Part shown: in pieces, positions 44,901-52,295 of the stretch
Layout: each line of letters starts with the position of its first letter
Position numbering within the stretch: the first letter of the stretch is position 1
Source: Clostridiales bacterium
GTDB lineage: Bacteria; Bacillota; Clostridia; Christensenellales; Pumilibacteraceae
DNA length: 64,000 nt
Direction: 5' to 3'
Assembly (NCBI GenBank): GCA_029055565.1
Contig: JAIDCZ010000005.1
Location: 59,598 to 123,597, forward strand
Notes under the pieces: generated by a model
Told to the model about the DNA's origin: nothing
What the model saw: only the letters and a program-made list of their open reading frames with translations
Database searches by the model: none
Program-made: the position numbers and the translations under genes

Positions 44901-46077
44901 ACTTGGCTCGGGGCGTTTTTACGTGCAAATCGTCGCCGTACGTAATGGTGTCGGTACCGGTATCGCTTTCACCGTTTTTACCTTCGCCTACCCACGTCGA
45001 GGGCTTGCTCAAGCTATCCAAATAGCTGTCGAATTTTTGCTTATCGTGGAAAGGCACGTAAGGATCGTTGGTCTCTTTCAAGCCGTTGGAGTCTTCCGTC
45101 GGCTCGATTTGCGAAACGAACAAGCTCGTATAATTGACAAGGAACCAGTGCTTAACCAGCACGAACGAAGTAGGCGTTCTTTGGGTAATACTAAGCCCCT
45201 TATGAGCGTCGGCAATTTCGTCGTCCTCGCCAGCGTCGCCGTAGTCGAATACGCAGTTTGCGGGCGCGTTAAAGGTAAACGTAGCAATATACTCGTTGGA
45301 GCCTCTGTATTGTACGCCCGCTCTATCCGTAATATTGATTTTAATTAGGTCGTTATAAGCAAGCGTGGAATATGCGGAAGTTACGTCGCTAATCTCGTTA
45401 CCGTCGGCGTCGGTAAACTGCTCGTTGCCTATCTTAATGGTAACTTGGTCTGTGGGATTGTTAAGGTAATAGTACGAGTTGGTAATCGTTCTGATTTCCA
45501 CCGGAACCTCGTTCGCCTTTTGCGACGGATACCAACCGTCGTTGTGCTTGTACACGGCGGTATTATCGCCGTGCGCGCGGTAGTCTTTGCTATTGGCGTT
45601 GACGAATACCGGAATAACGTCGGTCGTGCTGTAATCGAGTTTAGCCGGCAAAACGCGGACCTTATATTTTTGACCGGTTCCGTCAACGGTAAGCTCGTAC
45701 AAACCGGCAGAACGCACACCGCCAACCGAACCCGTTTTATCTTCGCCGTTTACGTCGTAAAATTTATTGCGCGTTACCGCAACGGTGTCACTAAGTCCCA
45801 GTGCCACCGCATACGGAATATAATCGGATTGTTGCGCATTGCTTATAGTATACGACTTGCCGTTGATAGTATAGGTTTGCCCAAACTGATACGTAAAGTC
45901 GGCGTCGTCGGTGCCGTTGGCACTGTTAAGCACGCCCGAACTATCGGAAGCGCCAAACGCCGTTCCTCTACTCGAATTTGCGTTGATACACAAAAACGCA
46001 CAAAGCCCTAAGCACAATGCCAAGGCAAATACTACGACAACCGATAAAATTTTCTTCCTTAATTGTAAGTTGTTCAT
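35980..46077 (-). CDS. Giant tandem-repeat surface protein (3365 residues)
   Basis: The N-terminal hydrophobic segment (about 9-31) acts as signal peptide or anchor, and a C-terminal helix (about 3335-3358, then KRYKEN) anchors it in the membrane, leaving over 3200 residues outside. From about residue 720 to 3290 there are about 24-25 divergent units of 85-120 residues, each starting Asn-x-Trp...Pro-x-Ile-x-Gly-Trp-x-Tyr and ending with GTYTL...Tyr...F-x-V-x-x-A. The N-terminal 700 residues are a different, non-repetitive region. There is no LPXTG or SLH motif. Likely an adhesin or stalk-like surface protein; repeat fold is probably Ig-like beta-sandwich (inference). A good promoter lies about 95 nt upstream. 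Followed by the acidic membrane protein and coiled-coil genes. Confidence 0.85.
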   Translation of the reverse strand: MNNLQLRKKILSVVVVFALALCLGLCAFLCINANSSRGTAFGASDSSGVLNSANGTDDADFTYQFGQTYTINGKSYTISNAQQSDYIPYAVALGLSDTVAVTRNKFYDVNGEDKTGSVGGVRSAGLYELTVDGTGQKYKVRVLPAKLDYSTTDVIPVFVNANSKDYRAHGDNTAVYKHNDGWYPSQKANEVPVEIRTITNSYYYLNNPTDQVTIKIGNEQFTDADGNEISDVTSAYSTLAYNDLIKINITDRAGVQYRGSNEYIATFTFNAPANCVFDYGDAGEDDEIADAHKGLSITQRTPTSFVLVKHWFLVNYTSLFVSQIEPTEDSNGLKETNDPYVPFHDKQKFDSYLDSLSKPSTWVGEGKNGESDTGTDTITYGDDLHVKTPRAKFRGDKYGTIKFDVIYVDLEGKTHRLVTDMQLGTTNTATTQRLDYYFNKTMPAGKYTLKLFGEINASQIAASEPNQIRGEYWLTVLPAPLDASLITGANGIQDAIKGTLQSNGEYINSYLLSENVLHKDLSEEVSLLNDTLNLPLSDGTIASYWRDLGDADKKEYYESAVTVKYNRSTWSSSNYVTYDEINQMITQAGRYTLYYSIAAKNYVTVGGPNDANRTAYEFTTRLSEGVSIKQIYDRVYNDDDPYFKNVAYTGDEVHTRVPRSQQYQESFDDKVDYINVREGASVSLTLEGELLTGWENDVAGGDLGVRIDISDDKQTLIVYFDIVPATNSFTVAPQIAPWTYDGFNKDINFIADGLAFDGADVYYRLGKKVGDEYEWVDVDGTLTVNDAVASEYFEVDADGKVSDEVATTLKGLNAGTYYLCGYINPSNKINDTTYNVNGYLMTEQAYSTVVVMQAANSWTITPYIIGWTYNGFSASTFQIGEARFGNNDDITYKLYEGNTASGTALKTFKTLDDIVDGEKISDTLNNLEVNTYTLTASLIGTDDYSALSMPMIFVVSKANNAWTTTPFINSWAYMGFAESNVRFGADRFNSQVEYGLYVGDTATDTPLYTFHSLTDIVKVDGKDVSVANMLKTLPAKTYTIVAVVADTDNYGGLSMPITFAVTKASNTWTAMPVMTGWAYKLFSESNFHAGTTELGSVSTITYKLHRGTTSSGEVLIDEFKTLNDVIDGKKVSDIFSDLPQGTYTLIAHQVGDDDYSELSQSMTFSVTQATNTWKVTPYITGWIYKQFTENNFQTGETEFGATADITYTLYAGTTTAGEVLIGEFKTLNDVKDGEKVSDLLNKLSKGTYTLLAHQDGTESYAILNTPLTFTVTPTTNSWSTKPRVIGWTYGSFDNSYFIAGVPTFRESLEGEVSAVVKYTLTKDGDDNFASVTFTQSDPYDFATLNAGNYTLSVYYAGTDNYEELTDEIKFTVGKYVNGWNPLPSLRGWDYKSFNTALFTAGVPARQDDTSAEVTYSVTGGTLTAAISLTVTDGALTQSSVDALTALAAGDYTFTATYPKTDNYDGITSTSTFKVSKIDNSWATRPRLLGWTYGAYDNGYFIAGVPSLKEGDSEVQYTLTKEGDNGFAAVTFTESDLYDFASLFAGTYTLKVSFAGTDNYEALDADDNVINFTVSQTNNYWQNATPPAIDGWTYGLFTDSLFTNGIPTYGTAATYTVRYVVNGNVDETENGIVKIGNVALKDMSYADLKAKLNGLNAGTYSIKATSGETSSFTAAEWSKQFAVAKTDNEWDTVPSITGWIYSQYDSTANAVNFGAAKHGNLAADDYTCKYFVAVNENGTWVKGTEVGASVIGTANAGDYLLEVTAYGDGNYNALVYIVSFVIGKKNPTWNTATTANNGKEYNWILGGTNEAVAQPVLGTPSWGKPIEYKLLNGDNELYGGSSWTGLENTLNSRKAGEYTVTAHVDGDTNYTALDYSVTVIISVMTNTWNDKVGNGTSEAVEIEKAYGEDLSFIEFTPTYGTVVITVNGKDTNDVIGYISSNGVGEYLIVATVTATDEYSALVDTVRLIITKANNSWNSDSDLVMSSEWEWNDVESKIDTGLTAATFPVPAQGSAAQVVVTVKATGLIVFESTVHYTDGNANVNDIAALNSRLRALDVVTGGYTITVTVGETDSYSALDGDDAKAKNFVVNRATNTWVPNQGPNVIVGGYGGSIAYPSATPTFGKNNVVFTYANPSANDKVDGNGNKIAPADDAVWENTYSYQAGSYWLRAYVAGTDNYTELVGYCLFSIAAGENAWVTSPGVIAWNWNGYDPSVNLFSGSGRNNQPAQFTITTKTGEALSASDFVAYDGTVISNGAINILDGFTLSANDAKVLVVSDAVAKLLNALKPNSYTLTVYVPAGDSLDFLRQSTTFTVGRAENGWKVGQAPAVSSYTYGSYNETTTFTYGETVYGDASAVIYKLDDELIITDASKPAYQKLQERLASLDVGSYTLSAWVLASPDGTYSALYSEQSPYTTRTFTVARATNGWTNESIVTQINKKYSEIKAAAFNQAEFAKLYAQLTPIAGTVNYALLNADYTSRNTDSLDYAGLFNAIKALPSGEYVIRASVAITTTDNYYGIGATDTRLIISTYDNRFTQIPDALTAQWACGLNEDNETVNKTVLNTFTIKAAHGEETVTYTLNKTVYESYADFKDAVSALNAGSYNVTIAIAATYDYDGASAVRMLTVSPADNSWQNDWVASGSLSVTNAAAKAGLSWDWNSTVIWTKAVPVYGKTVYVEIRKAGASSALQYVTLDYGVSNGDSAAVTISEAISKLDVGNYELIVSAPATVNWAALSDKVEFSIAKVENKWDEAPQISGAVNNKWAYGTPNVLPTAKAKYGNVRYEYTTASGDKLTSMPTAVGEYVIKFIVDKTANYDEISKTLNVTIEKATNRAVTNLGMIGWTWGSFDREINVITGTPEIAELEKTTIKFSIGTGMGDSFKALPDLSEFSLTANGLVQKDSKVEAALRKLTGGTSKDNNLTYYTIRMHVEETTNYNGFTADNRFAVTGAINTFTKYPTIKSWEVNHWTDELPSAVALYGAPAITITGDADGIVYFKGEYKKANDSDELELVVELNNLNLAPKGEYVLTALVNATVGQYNSPLVGDYRFSIGVKGAGQSNHWEELPTIKGWVANIDGLFNAPSGTPLRGLPNFVFYVRNEDGSRGKKVDASMTNVVLKKGSKYESDIYIPVEYGSYILVASSNGIPEEDGKSDALAEYEIPVIIDPRPLSFDEELRISTLLYLGERKDWADPTVKPSIDDAEISYVYTNKETGISSKQMPTDAGDYTVTVTLSALYSRSISMSVDFTVKLSPNGWTAAPNIKDWSAEDVKGNLPTGAASVGSDQIVYTYVNVNNPNKILTERPTTEGSYIMYADLNVAGYEPLHAEYRFTIGPAFDRQLVIAAIVLGVFACMLACVVIYFAIKRYKEN
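36270..43910. repeat. Coding tandem repeats in the giant surface protein gene
   Basis: About 24-25 repeat units of roughly 260-360 bp. Units between about 42200 and 43500 are most alike (shared GEKVSDLLN/GKKVSDIFS-type and FKTLNDV segments), pointing to more recent duplication there; units towards the C-terminus have diverged strongly. Confidence 0.75.
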
Positions 46078-46177
46078 ATTCCGTATGTCCTAAAACAAAG
46101 TCTGCTTCGACGACAAGCCAAACGAACGCTTCAATCATTCGAGCAGTATCCGTCAAAACGTTAATTCGATAAATAAC

Positions 46178-46206
46178 ATTATACCAAATTTCATTTGGCA
46201 AGTCAA
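46178..46206 (-). promoter_or_regulatory. Promoter of the giant surface protein operon
   Basis: -35 TTGACT (46201-46206), 17-bp spacer, -10 TATAAT (46178-46183); leader of about 95 nt to the ATG at 46077. Confidence 0.75.
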
Positions 46207-46506
46207 TAAGACTAATGGCCAAAACGGCGAAATATCGACATTATTTTTAATCATAAATACGCACGCGTATGCAAAAAAGTGCACCGTACGAGCAAATCAT
46301 AGCAAAAACTCGATGCATGTGCGCGTTTTCGCTTCAAAACCTATACCCATATGCCGTTTTTTGTCAAACGAAAACTCGAATACAGCGTGCATTCGAGCGT
46401 GTTTTTAAACGTATATTAGTACGGCTGTCACCTCAACGTTGCTATGCTATTACCACCGATAATTCCGAATTCCGAATTATACGTTCATTCTTAATTCGGC
46501 ATTCCC
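46207..46506. other. Non-coding stretch between the giant protein gene and the McrBC-like module
   Basis: About 300 bp with no supported gene. It ends with AATTC-type repeats (46455-46505: ATTCCGAATTCCGAATTAT and ATTCTTAATTCGG). I see no clear T-tailed terminator for the module ending at 46507. Confidence 0.6.
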
Positions 46507-48057
46507 CTAATGCTTTTTTCCGCAATGCGGGCATATTGGATTGAAGTCGTCGTCGATCGCCGTGATGTTGCGGAAGTACATTTTGCTCTCGTCCTTGCGC
46601 TTTTCCAGCCACTGCTCGTCGTTCCCCTCGTGCCACGCCGCGAGGCCCTCTATCTTGGTGTAATAGTACGGGACGTCGGCCTCGGGACAGTGCGAGCTAT
46701 ATATCTGCGTGCGGCAAGCCGCGCATTCATACACCGGATTATCGGCAGTGGAAAGCTCCGCGTTGACGGTCAGCTTGCCGTTGCAAAACGGACATTCGTC
46801 CCGAGCGGTATCGGCGTAAATCATTGCGCGCAAAAGCATTTGCTGAACACGACGGAACGATTCTATAGATGTTATGCCAATCAGCGCTCCGTCCTCGCAA
46901 TCGTCGTACGGCGTGCACACCACGTACTCGTCCGCCTTTACGCCCTTTTTAATCTTTTGCAAAAGCTCGGCGTTGTCGTTGAACAGCGACGGGATAAGCA
47001 CTATTTTGTACTGCTTGTTCTTTTTGACGGTAATGGAAAGCGCCCGCCAATCTCCCACCGTAATACGCTCCAGCTTTAGCGACCACTTTTTGAATGCAAA
47101 GTCGAGCGAAAACGCGGACATATCGAACGCGCGAGTCACGTTGCACACGAAGTTGAAATGCCCCGCCGCAAATATGCACAGCGCTTGGCAAAAGTAATAG
47201 TAGTTTTTAATCAGCTCTGCCAGGTCCTTGTGCGCTACGTCGGGCGCGGCGGCCTTGTTGCGCGCAAAGTACAGACCGAGCTTGTATATCCTACGGTATT
47301 CCTTGTGCATGGAAAGAATGTTGGTCTTGTGTAGCTTTATATTATCGTGGCGGTACTTGTTCTTTTTGTACACCGGCCGTTTTAGGCGCGGCACTATGGT
47401 GTTGTAAATAAACTGCAATTTATTTAGACACCGCACCGCCGCGTCGTAGTGTTCGGCGTAGTTTTGGCTGTAGCCTATATGTATCTTGCCCAACGCCAAA
47501 AAGTAGTTTAGGTGGTTTACACGCTCGAGCAAGTTGAACTCTATCGTCTGCGTGGTGTAAATCATTTCCTTTAAAAACCGCATATTGGACCGTGCAAAGG
47601 ACAGCACGCTATCCACGACGTTGCAAAACACCAAGTTTTCGTATATTCCGTACGTGTCCTCGTACGTCTTGGAAAGCAGCTTAGCCGGCATTATTTGTCC
47701 GTCCTTTATATCCGACCACATTTCGCTGTGCACGGCTATATGGTTGAGCGTGTTGTTGTTTACCACGCGCACGGACTCTATAGGCAAAATAACGTTATGC
47801 TCGCGCAAGTGAATAAACGGCTGAGCAAAAATGCGCTTGATTGCGGGAAGCGCGGCAAGAATAACGTCTATGCGCTGTTCCAAAGCCTCGAAGCTGAAAT
47901 CCGGCTCTATCATAAACAGAGTCAAATCGTTGACTACGGCGTAGTCGAACTGCATATAGTTGAGCTTGCGTTTAGCTCGCCTAAACGCGGCTATCCCCTT
48001 GTAGTCGTCTATCAGCTTGGCCAGCTGAATTTGCTGTTCGAGCGGCAAAACCTCCAT
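46507..48057 (-). CDS. DUF2357/McrC-like partner protein with C-terminal zinc ribbons
   Basis: 516 residues. The N-terminal half resembles the DUF2357 region of McrC-like proteins: a helical segment, ALPAIKRIFAQPFIHLREH, SVRVVNNNTLNHIAVHSE and TYEDTYGIYENLVFCNVVDS (about residue 140). The middle contains helices and a basic patch. A PD-(D/E)XK motif is not visible. The C-terminus has CPFCNG...CAACRTQIYSSHC (about 420-465) and a final CPHCGKKH, giving about two zinc ribbons. It starts 5 nt after the stop of the membrane-bound McrB-like ATPase, so it is its co-expressed partner. The role is probably target recognition or effector. Confidence 0.6.
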   Translation of the reverse strand: MEVLPLEQQIQLAKLIDDYKGIAAFRRAKRKLNYMQFDYAVVNDLTLFMIEPDFSFEALEQRIDVILAALPAIKRIFAQPFIHLREHNVILPIESVRVVNNNTLNHIAVHSEMWSDIKDGQIMPAKLLSKTYEDTYGIYENLVFCNVVDSVLSFARSNMRFLKEMIYTTQTIEFNLLERVNHLNYFLALGKIHIGYSQNYAEHYDAAVRCLNKLQFIYNTIVPRLKRPVYKKNKYRHDNIKLHKTNILSMHKEYRRIYKLGLYFARNKAAAPDVAHKDLAELIKNYYYFCQALCIFAAGHFNFVCNVTRAFDMSAFSLDFAFKKWSLKLERITVGDWRALSITVKKNKQYKIVLIPSLFNDNAELLQKIKKGVKADEYVVCTPYDDCEDGALIGITSIESFRRVQQMLLRAMIYADTARDECPFCNGKLTVNAELSTADNPVYECAACRTQIYSSHCPEADVPYYYTKIEGLAAWHEGNDEQWLEKRKDESKMYFRNITAIDDDFNPICPHCGKKH

Positions 48058-48062
48058 ATATG

Positions 48063-50879
48063 CTAATCCTCGTTAAGCTTACGCACGAACGCACTGCACT
48101 GCTTCATACCCAGCTTGTCGAACTCTACGGCAAGCTTTTCCTTGTTTTCTATAACCTTGTTTTCCAGCTTGCGCACGACCTTGCTGAGCAGTATCTTTTC
48201 CACTGCGGTATTTTCCACAGCGGCTTGATCGCCGAAGCACGCACAGTAAACCTTTACGAACGCCTCTATCTGTCTGAGTATGCGGTTGCCGAATGAGATA
48301 TTGTACGGCATAAGCAGTTTTTCCGTTTCACGGATAAACTTGTTATCCTCGGCGTCGAACACGTAAGTGGCCTTAGCTTCCTCAAAAAGCTTGGCAAGCA
48401 TGTCGTACGACACGAACCGTTTTTCCAGCGGTTCGCTGAACGAATTGATTTTTGCGGCGCGCTTGTCGAAGTTCATTGTCTGCGCACGATCGTACACCTT
48501 GTCGCTGATCTCGAACGTGCTTTCGTCGCGGTTGGCCGTGCCGATAAACCAAACATTGGGCGGAATCTTGAGCGTATGTCCGTCCTTAAGTCCTTCATAC
48601 CCTACCGCTTGGCCGTTTTCTATGCGGCTAAGCTTGACGTTGAGCAATTTAATTGCGCGACGGTCCTCCTCGTTTTCCATAAGCGACAAAAAGTCGGAAA
48701 AGTAATATTCTATACGGCTGAGGTTCATTTCGTCGAGTACGATAAAGGAAATAACCTCGGCGTTGAGCCGCGCACGGTACAAACACTGTGTAAACTTTTT
48801 GGGCGTGTAGCAACGGCTGAACTCGTTGTAGTAGCCGAGTAGCTCGTTTTTGTCGCGCCACGACGATTCTACCTCCACTATCTCGCAGTTGCTCATAAGC
48901 GCTTCGGTAAATATTTTGGGCAAGCTCGTTTTGCCGGTACCGCTCATACCTTGAAGTATTGCAAGCCGCGACGCGCCGAGTCCGGCAACGAAGGTGGCAA
49001 TATCGTCGGGAGTGTACGACAAGTGCAACCTCGATTCGCGCGCATAGTCCACCACGAATCTAACGAGGTTGGGCAATGTGAGATTGCCAAACAGCTGTGC
49101 GCGCCGATTTTCCAGCGCGGCCCGGAATTTATCTTGCAAGCCGTCTATTTCGGTAAACGCGGGGCACGCGTCAAAGTCGGCCCTGGGTGCCGGTCTGCCG
49201 CCGTCGGTAGGCGCGGGCGGCGTTGACGTTCCGCCTACGACGCCGTCGGTGCGGCCGCCTACGTTCGCTTGCGCAAGCGCCGCTTCGGTGGGCGTAGCGC
49301 TAAGCCCGAACATTTTGCGTGCTATCATGTACGCAATTACGCCCACGCTGGCAAGCAGCATGTATATGGTTTTGCTACTTACCTCCAGCACGTAATCGTC
49401 GGGCAGTTTTACGTTGTAATGTGCAAGCACGCTCTCTATACTGTCCATATTTATCTTTTGCCCGATCTGGAAGTATATGCCGAATAAGCCGATAAGCAGT
49501 ACGAAAAACAGATTGGCTATGGCGCTGACCTTAACCATTTTGTAATAGCTTTTGTCACGGGAAATAAAGCCGATAAGCGTAAGCACGAACATTATGCCCG
49601 ACGCCAGCAAAAACGCAAACTCGACGAACGCCAACAACTGGAATCCGGACTCCAAGTCCTTGTACTCCGTCAACAACTCGAAGCCTGTAAACGCCACTTT
49701 GCTATCGAATTTAACGGCGGGTATGCTTACGTGCACTTCTATTATATTTACGGCAAGCGCCGCAAACGTAACCACCGTCATCACCAGCACGGTAAACAGC
49801 GGCTCAAGCCTAAACGGCTTGTACGCTTGCCGAGGCAAAACCTGGCCGTTTTCGCCCACGGGGAACTTGCCGCTGAACACCGAGTAAACGATCATAGTAG
49901 CAACGGACAGCACGAACGGAACGTAGCTTACAGTCATAGCCTCGCGCGGCGCAGCATTCGTCCCACCGCTAAGGTTGTAGTAGAACTTGAGGCAATAGCC
50001 GAGGATAAAGAATATCAGCGTAAAAACCGCAGTGCTAAGCACGAAGTGCCGCGACCGTATTGCAAACGTCTTACCGCCGAAGTAGTCGGCCACCGTGGAA
50101 ATAAAGTACAACATTTCGCCGAACAGCGCGACTATCATTACTATAAACCCGATAGACACGTACACCGGATATTGGTTGGCGCCCACCGAATTGATAAGCA
50201 CGTACGTAAGGCCGCCGTCGCCCTCCGAATAGACCGGAATAAACAGCACGGTAGCCAAAACGAACAACGCCACGCATTCGCAAATAAGCAAAGCCAGCTT
50301 ATACTTCTTTTGCTTTTCGGTAAGCACTACGTCGGATACTCGCCCGCCGTCTTGCTTGGCGGCACGCTCGGCACGCCACCGCGCCGTAACGTACGCAAAC
50401 GCGCAAAGCGAAAAAATTACGGCAAATATACAGCACGCCACCGCGCCGCCGCGCATAAATCTGAGTATGGTGCCGAATACCAAGCACACTATGCCCAAAA
50501 CGGCGTTGAACGCCGAAGCAACCGCGAACAGCTTGCTATTCTTTTTTGCAAACAGCAATACGAACGCCGCAATATACAACGCAACCCCGACTGCAAACGC
50601 GCTTGACATGTATATATTCATTCCGAACATTTGTATCGCCTTCAAGCTCGACTGTAGCGAAACAGCCAAAAATTCGTCGGCCGTCCAAAACGACAGCTCG
50701 TCACGACCGGTGTCAAGGTTAGGCAAATCGGTAAACTTGATAGAATAAAAAACGACGGTCAAAAGCAACGCCAATGCCGACAGCACCGTCAACAATATCA
50801 GTTCACCCTTACGCGACGTCAAAAATTTTTTCAGCTTTTCTACGGCAGTGTTCTTGCCCTTTGCGGAACTGTCGCTCAT
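48063..50879 (-). CDS. McrB-type AAA+ ATPase with large N-terminal membrane domain
   Basis: 938 residues. Residues about 20-535 hold about 12 membrane helices separated by short loops, followed by a Gly/Ala/Pro linker (about 540-580). The C-terminal AAA+ domain (about 600-900) is of the McrB group: Walker A GMSGTGKTS, VESSWRDKNELLGYYN, Walker B IVLDEMNLSRIEYYFSDF, sensor FIGTANRDEST and ISDKVYDRAQTMNF. Known McrB is a soluble GTPase driving McrC nuclease against modified DNA, so a polytopic membrane form is odd. A perfect consensus promoter lies 35 bp upstream and GGAG precedes the ATG. Coupled to the DUF2357-like gene. Confidence 0.82.
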   Translation of the reverse strand: MSDSSAKGKNTAVEKLKKFLTSRKGELILLTVLSALALLLTVVFYSIKFTDLPNLDTGRDELSFWTADEFLAVSLQSSLKAIQMFGMNIYMSSAFAVGVALYIAAFVLLFAKKNSKLFAVASAFNAVLGIVCLVFGTILRFMRGGAVACCIFAVIFSLCAFAYVTARWRAERAAKQDGGRVSDVVLTEKQKKYKLALLICECVALFVLATVLFIPVYSEGDGGLTYVLINSVGANQYPVYVSIGFIVMIVALFGEMLYFISTVADYFGGKTFAIRSRHFVLSTAVFTLIFFILGYCLKFYYNLSGGTNAAPREAMTVSYVPFVLSVATMIVYSVFSGKFPVGENGQVLPRQAYKPFRLEPLFTVLVMTVVTFAALAVNIIEVHVSIPAVKFDSKVAFTGFELLTEYKDLESGFQLLAFVEFAFLLASGIMFVLTLIGFISRDKSYYKMVKVSAIANLFFVLLIGLFGIYFQIGQKINMDSIESVLAHYNVKLPDDYVLEVSSKTIYMLLASVGVIAYMIARKMFGLSATPTEAALAQANVGGRTDGVVGGTSTPPAPTDGGRPAPRADFDACPAFTEIDGLQDKFRAALENRRAQLFGNLTLPNLVRFVVDYARESRLHLSYTPDDIATFVAGLGASRLAILQGMSGTGKTSLPKIFTEALMSNCEIVEVESSWRDKNELLGYYNEFSRCYTPKKFTQCLYRARLNAEVISFIVLDEMNLSRIEYYFSDFLSLMENEEDRRAIKLLNVKLSRIENGQAVGYEGLKDGHTLKIPPNVWFIGTANRDESTFEISDKVYDRAQTMNFDKRAAKINSFSEPLEKRFVSYDMLAKLFEEAKATYVFDAEDNKFIRETEKLLMPYNISFGNRILRQIEAFVKVYCACFGDQAAVENTAVEKILLSKVVRKLENKVIENKEKLAVEFDKLGMKQCSAFVRKLNED

Positions 50880-50913
50880 ACGTTTCTCCTATATTGCATA
50901 TGCGTATAAGATA

Positions 50914-50942
50914 ATTATACTTGACTTAACCTCAAATGTCAA
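50914..50942 (-). promoter_or_regulatory. Promoter of the McrB-like module, perfect consensus
   Basis: -35 TTGACA (50937-50942), 17-bp spacer, -10 TATAAT (50914-50919), minus strand; leader of about 28 nt. Confidence 0.85.
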
Positions 50943-50974
50943 TGGATATTGCCAAAAACGCCGCCGATTTTTAG

Positions 50975-51009
50975 CACAAAAAAATCCCCGCGTCTTGTCG
51001 TGGGGATTT
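50975..51009 (-). terminator. Terminator after prfA
   Basis: AAATCCCC / GGGGATTT stem extended by a G-U-containing GCG/CGT, followed on the minus strand by a T-run; the repeat element at 51036 lies between it and the prfA stop. Confidence 0.7.
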
Positions 51010-51035
51010 ACGGTAATTATATTCCGTTTTTTAAT

Positions 51036-51186
51036 AAGGTTGAGATTCTTCACTGCGCGCTAACGCGCTCGTTCAGAATACCTTCGGTGCTTCGTAGGAC
51101 AAAAGTAATTTGATTCTCTTTGTCCTACGAAGCAAGCCTTTGGGCTTATTCCGAGCATTTTTTGCCCGCCGAGTAATCTCATCCTT
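51036..51186. repeat. Inverted-repeat (MITE-like) element, copy 2
   Basis: 151 bp, ends AAGGTTGAGATTCTTC and GAGTAATCTCATCCTT; contains the internal palindrome TTCGTAGGACAAAAG ... CTTTGTCCTACGAA. AATTC repeats follow to 51215. Confidence 0.75.
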
Positions 51187-51215
51187 ATTTATAATTCTGA
51201 ATTCTTAATTCTTAA

Positions 51216-52295
51216 TTATTCCCCGTCGCCTTCCAGCTTGCGCGTTTGGTCGGCAATGCGCAAAGCTTCCACCATTTTTTCTATATCGCCGTTCATAAAC
51301 TCGTCTATGCTGTAAATGGTGTAGCCGATACGGTGATCGGTTACGCGGCCTTGCGGAAAGTTGTACGTGCGTATGCGTTCGCTACGGTCGCCGGTGCCTA
51401 CTTGGCCCTTGCGCAACGACGCGTACGCCTCGTCCTTTTGGCCTTGATAGTAGTCGTACAGCTTGGTTGCCAAAAACTGCATAGCGCGCTCCTTATTTTT
51501 GGTCTGACTGCGCTGGTCTTGGCAAGTAACCACTATGCCGGTGGGAAAGTGCGTAATGCGAATGGCCGAGTCCGTTTTGTTTATGTGCTGACCGCCCGCG
51601 CCGCTACTGCGGAAGGTGTCGATACGAATATCCTTATCCAGTATTTCCACGTCAACGGTTTCCGTTTCGGGCAGAACTGCTACGGTAACGGTGGAAGTAT
51701 GCACCCGACCTTGAGTTTCGGTTACCGGCACGCGCTGTACACGGTGCACGCCGCTTTCAAACTTCAACTGCGAAAAGACGTCCTTGCCGCTTATGCCGAA
51801 CACCGCTTCCTTTATGCCGCCAAGCTCGGTCTGGTTGATAGATATATCCTCTACCGTCCAGCGCTTGCGCTCGGCAAACATGCGGTACATACGACTGAGC
51901 TCGGCCGCAAAAAGCGCCGCTTCCTCGCCGCCCGCCGCCGGCCGAATTTCCAGCACTGCGTTTTTGCCGTCGTTGGGGTCCTTGGGCAACAGCATAACCT
52001 TAAGCTCGTCCGTAATGCGTTCCATACTGTCGGAAAGCGAGTCGCACTCCTCTTTGGCAAGCGCAACCATTTCCGCGTCGTCCGACTTTTGCATTTCCAG
52101 TGCGTCGGCGTAATCGGCCTTGGCCTTTTTCAGCTCGCCGTACTTTTCCACGATAGGCTCCAGCTCGCTACGCTCGCGACAAAGCTCCGCCCAAGCCTTG
52201 TTGTCGGCTATAACGGCGGGGTCTTGAACCTTTAAGTCCAGCGCCTTGAACCGCTCGACTATCGCGTCGAGCTTATCCGTTTTCATTTCTCGCAT
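51216..52295 (-). CDS. prfA: Peptide chain release factor 1
   Basis: 359 residues. Recognises UAA and UAG and triggers peptide release. The GGQ motif (GAGGQHINKTDSA, about 233) catalyses hydrolysis; the codon-recognition tripeptide is PVT in VQRVPVTETQGRVHTS, the RF1 rather than RF2 form. AGGA lies 9 nt before the ATG at 52295; a second ATG at 52286 overlaps the stop of the upstream gene (ATGA) and could serve instead. It follows prmC, the methyltransferase that modifies this GGQ glutamine. Confidence 0.97.
   Translation of the reverse strand: MREMKTDKLDAIVERFKALDLKVQDPAVIADNKAWAELCRERSELEPIVEKYGELKKAKADYADALEMQKSDDAEMVALAKEECDSLSDSMERITDELKVMLLPKDPNDGKNAVLEIRPAAGGEEAALFAAELSRMYRMFAERKRWTVEDISINQTELGGIKEAVFGISGKDVFSQLKFESGVHRVQRVPVTETQGRVHTSTVTVAVLPETETVDVEILDKDIRIDTFRSSGAGGQHINKTDSAIRITHFPTGIVVTCQDQRSQTKNKERAMQFLATKLYDYYQGQKDEAYASLRKGQVGTGDRSERIRTYNFPQGRVTDHRIGYTIYSIDEFMNGDIEKMVEALRIADQTRKLEGDGE

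Noticed and set aside
46207..46506. Short open frames in the 46.2-46.5 kb gap as genes
   Set aside because: They lack ribosome-binding sites, overlap the repeat sequence and show no protein-like composition.
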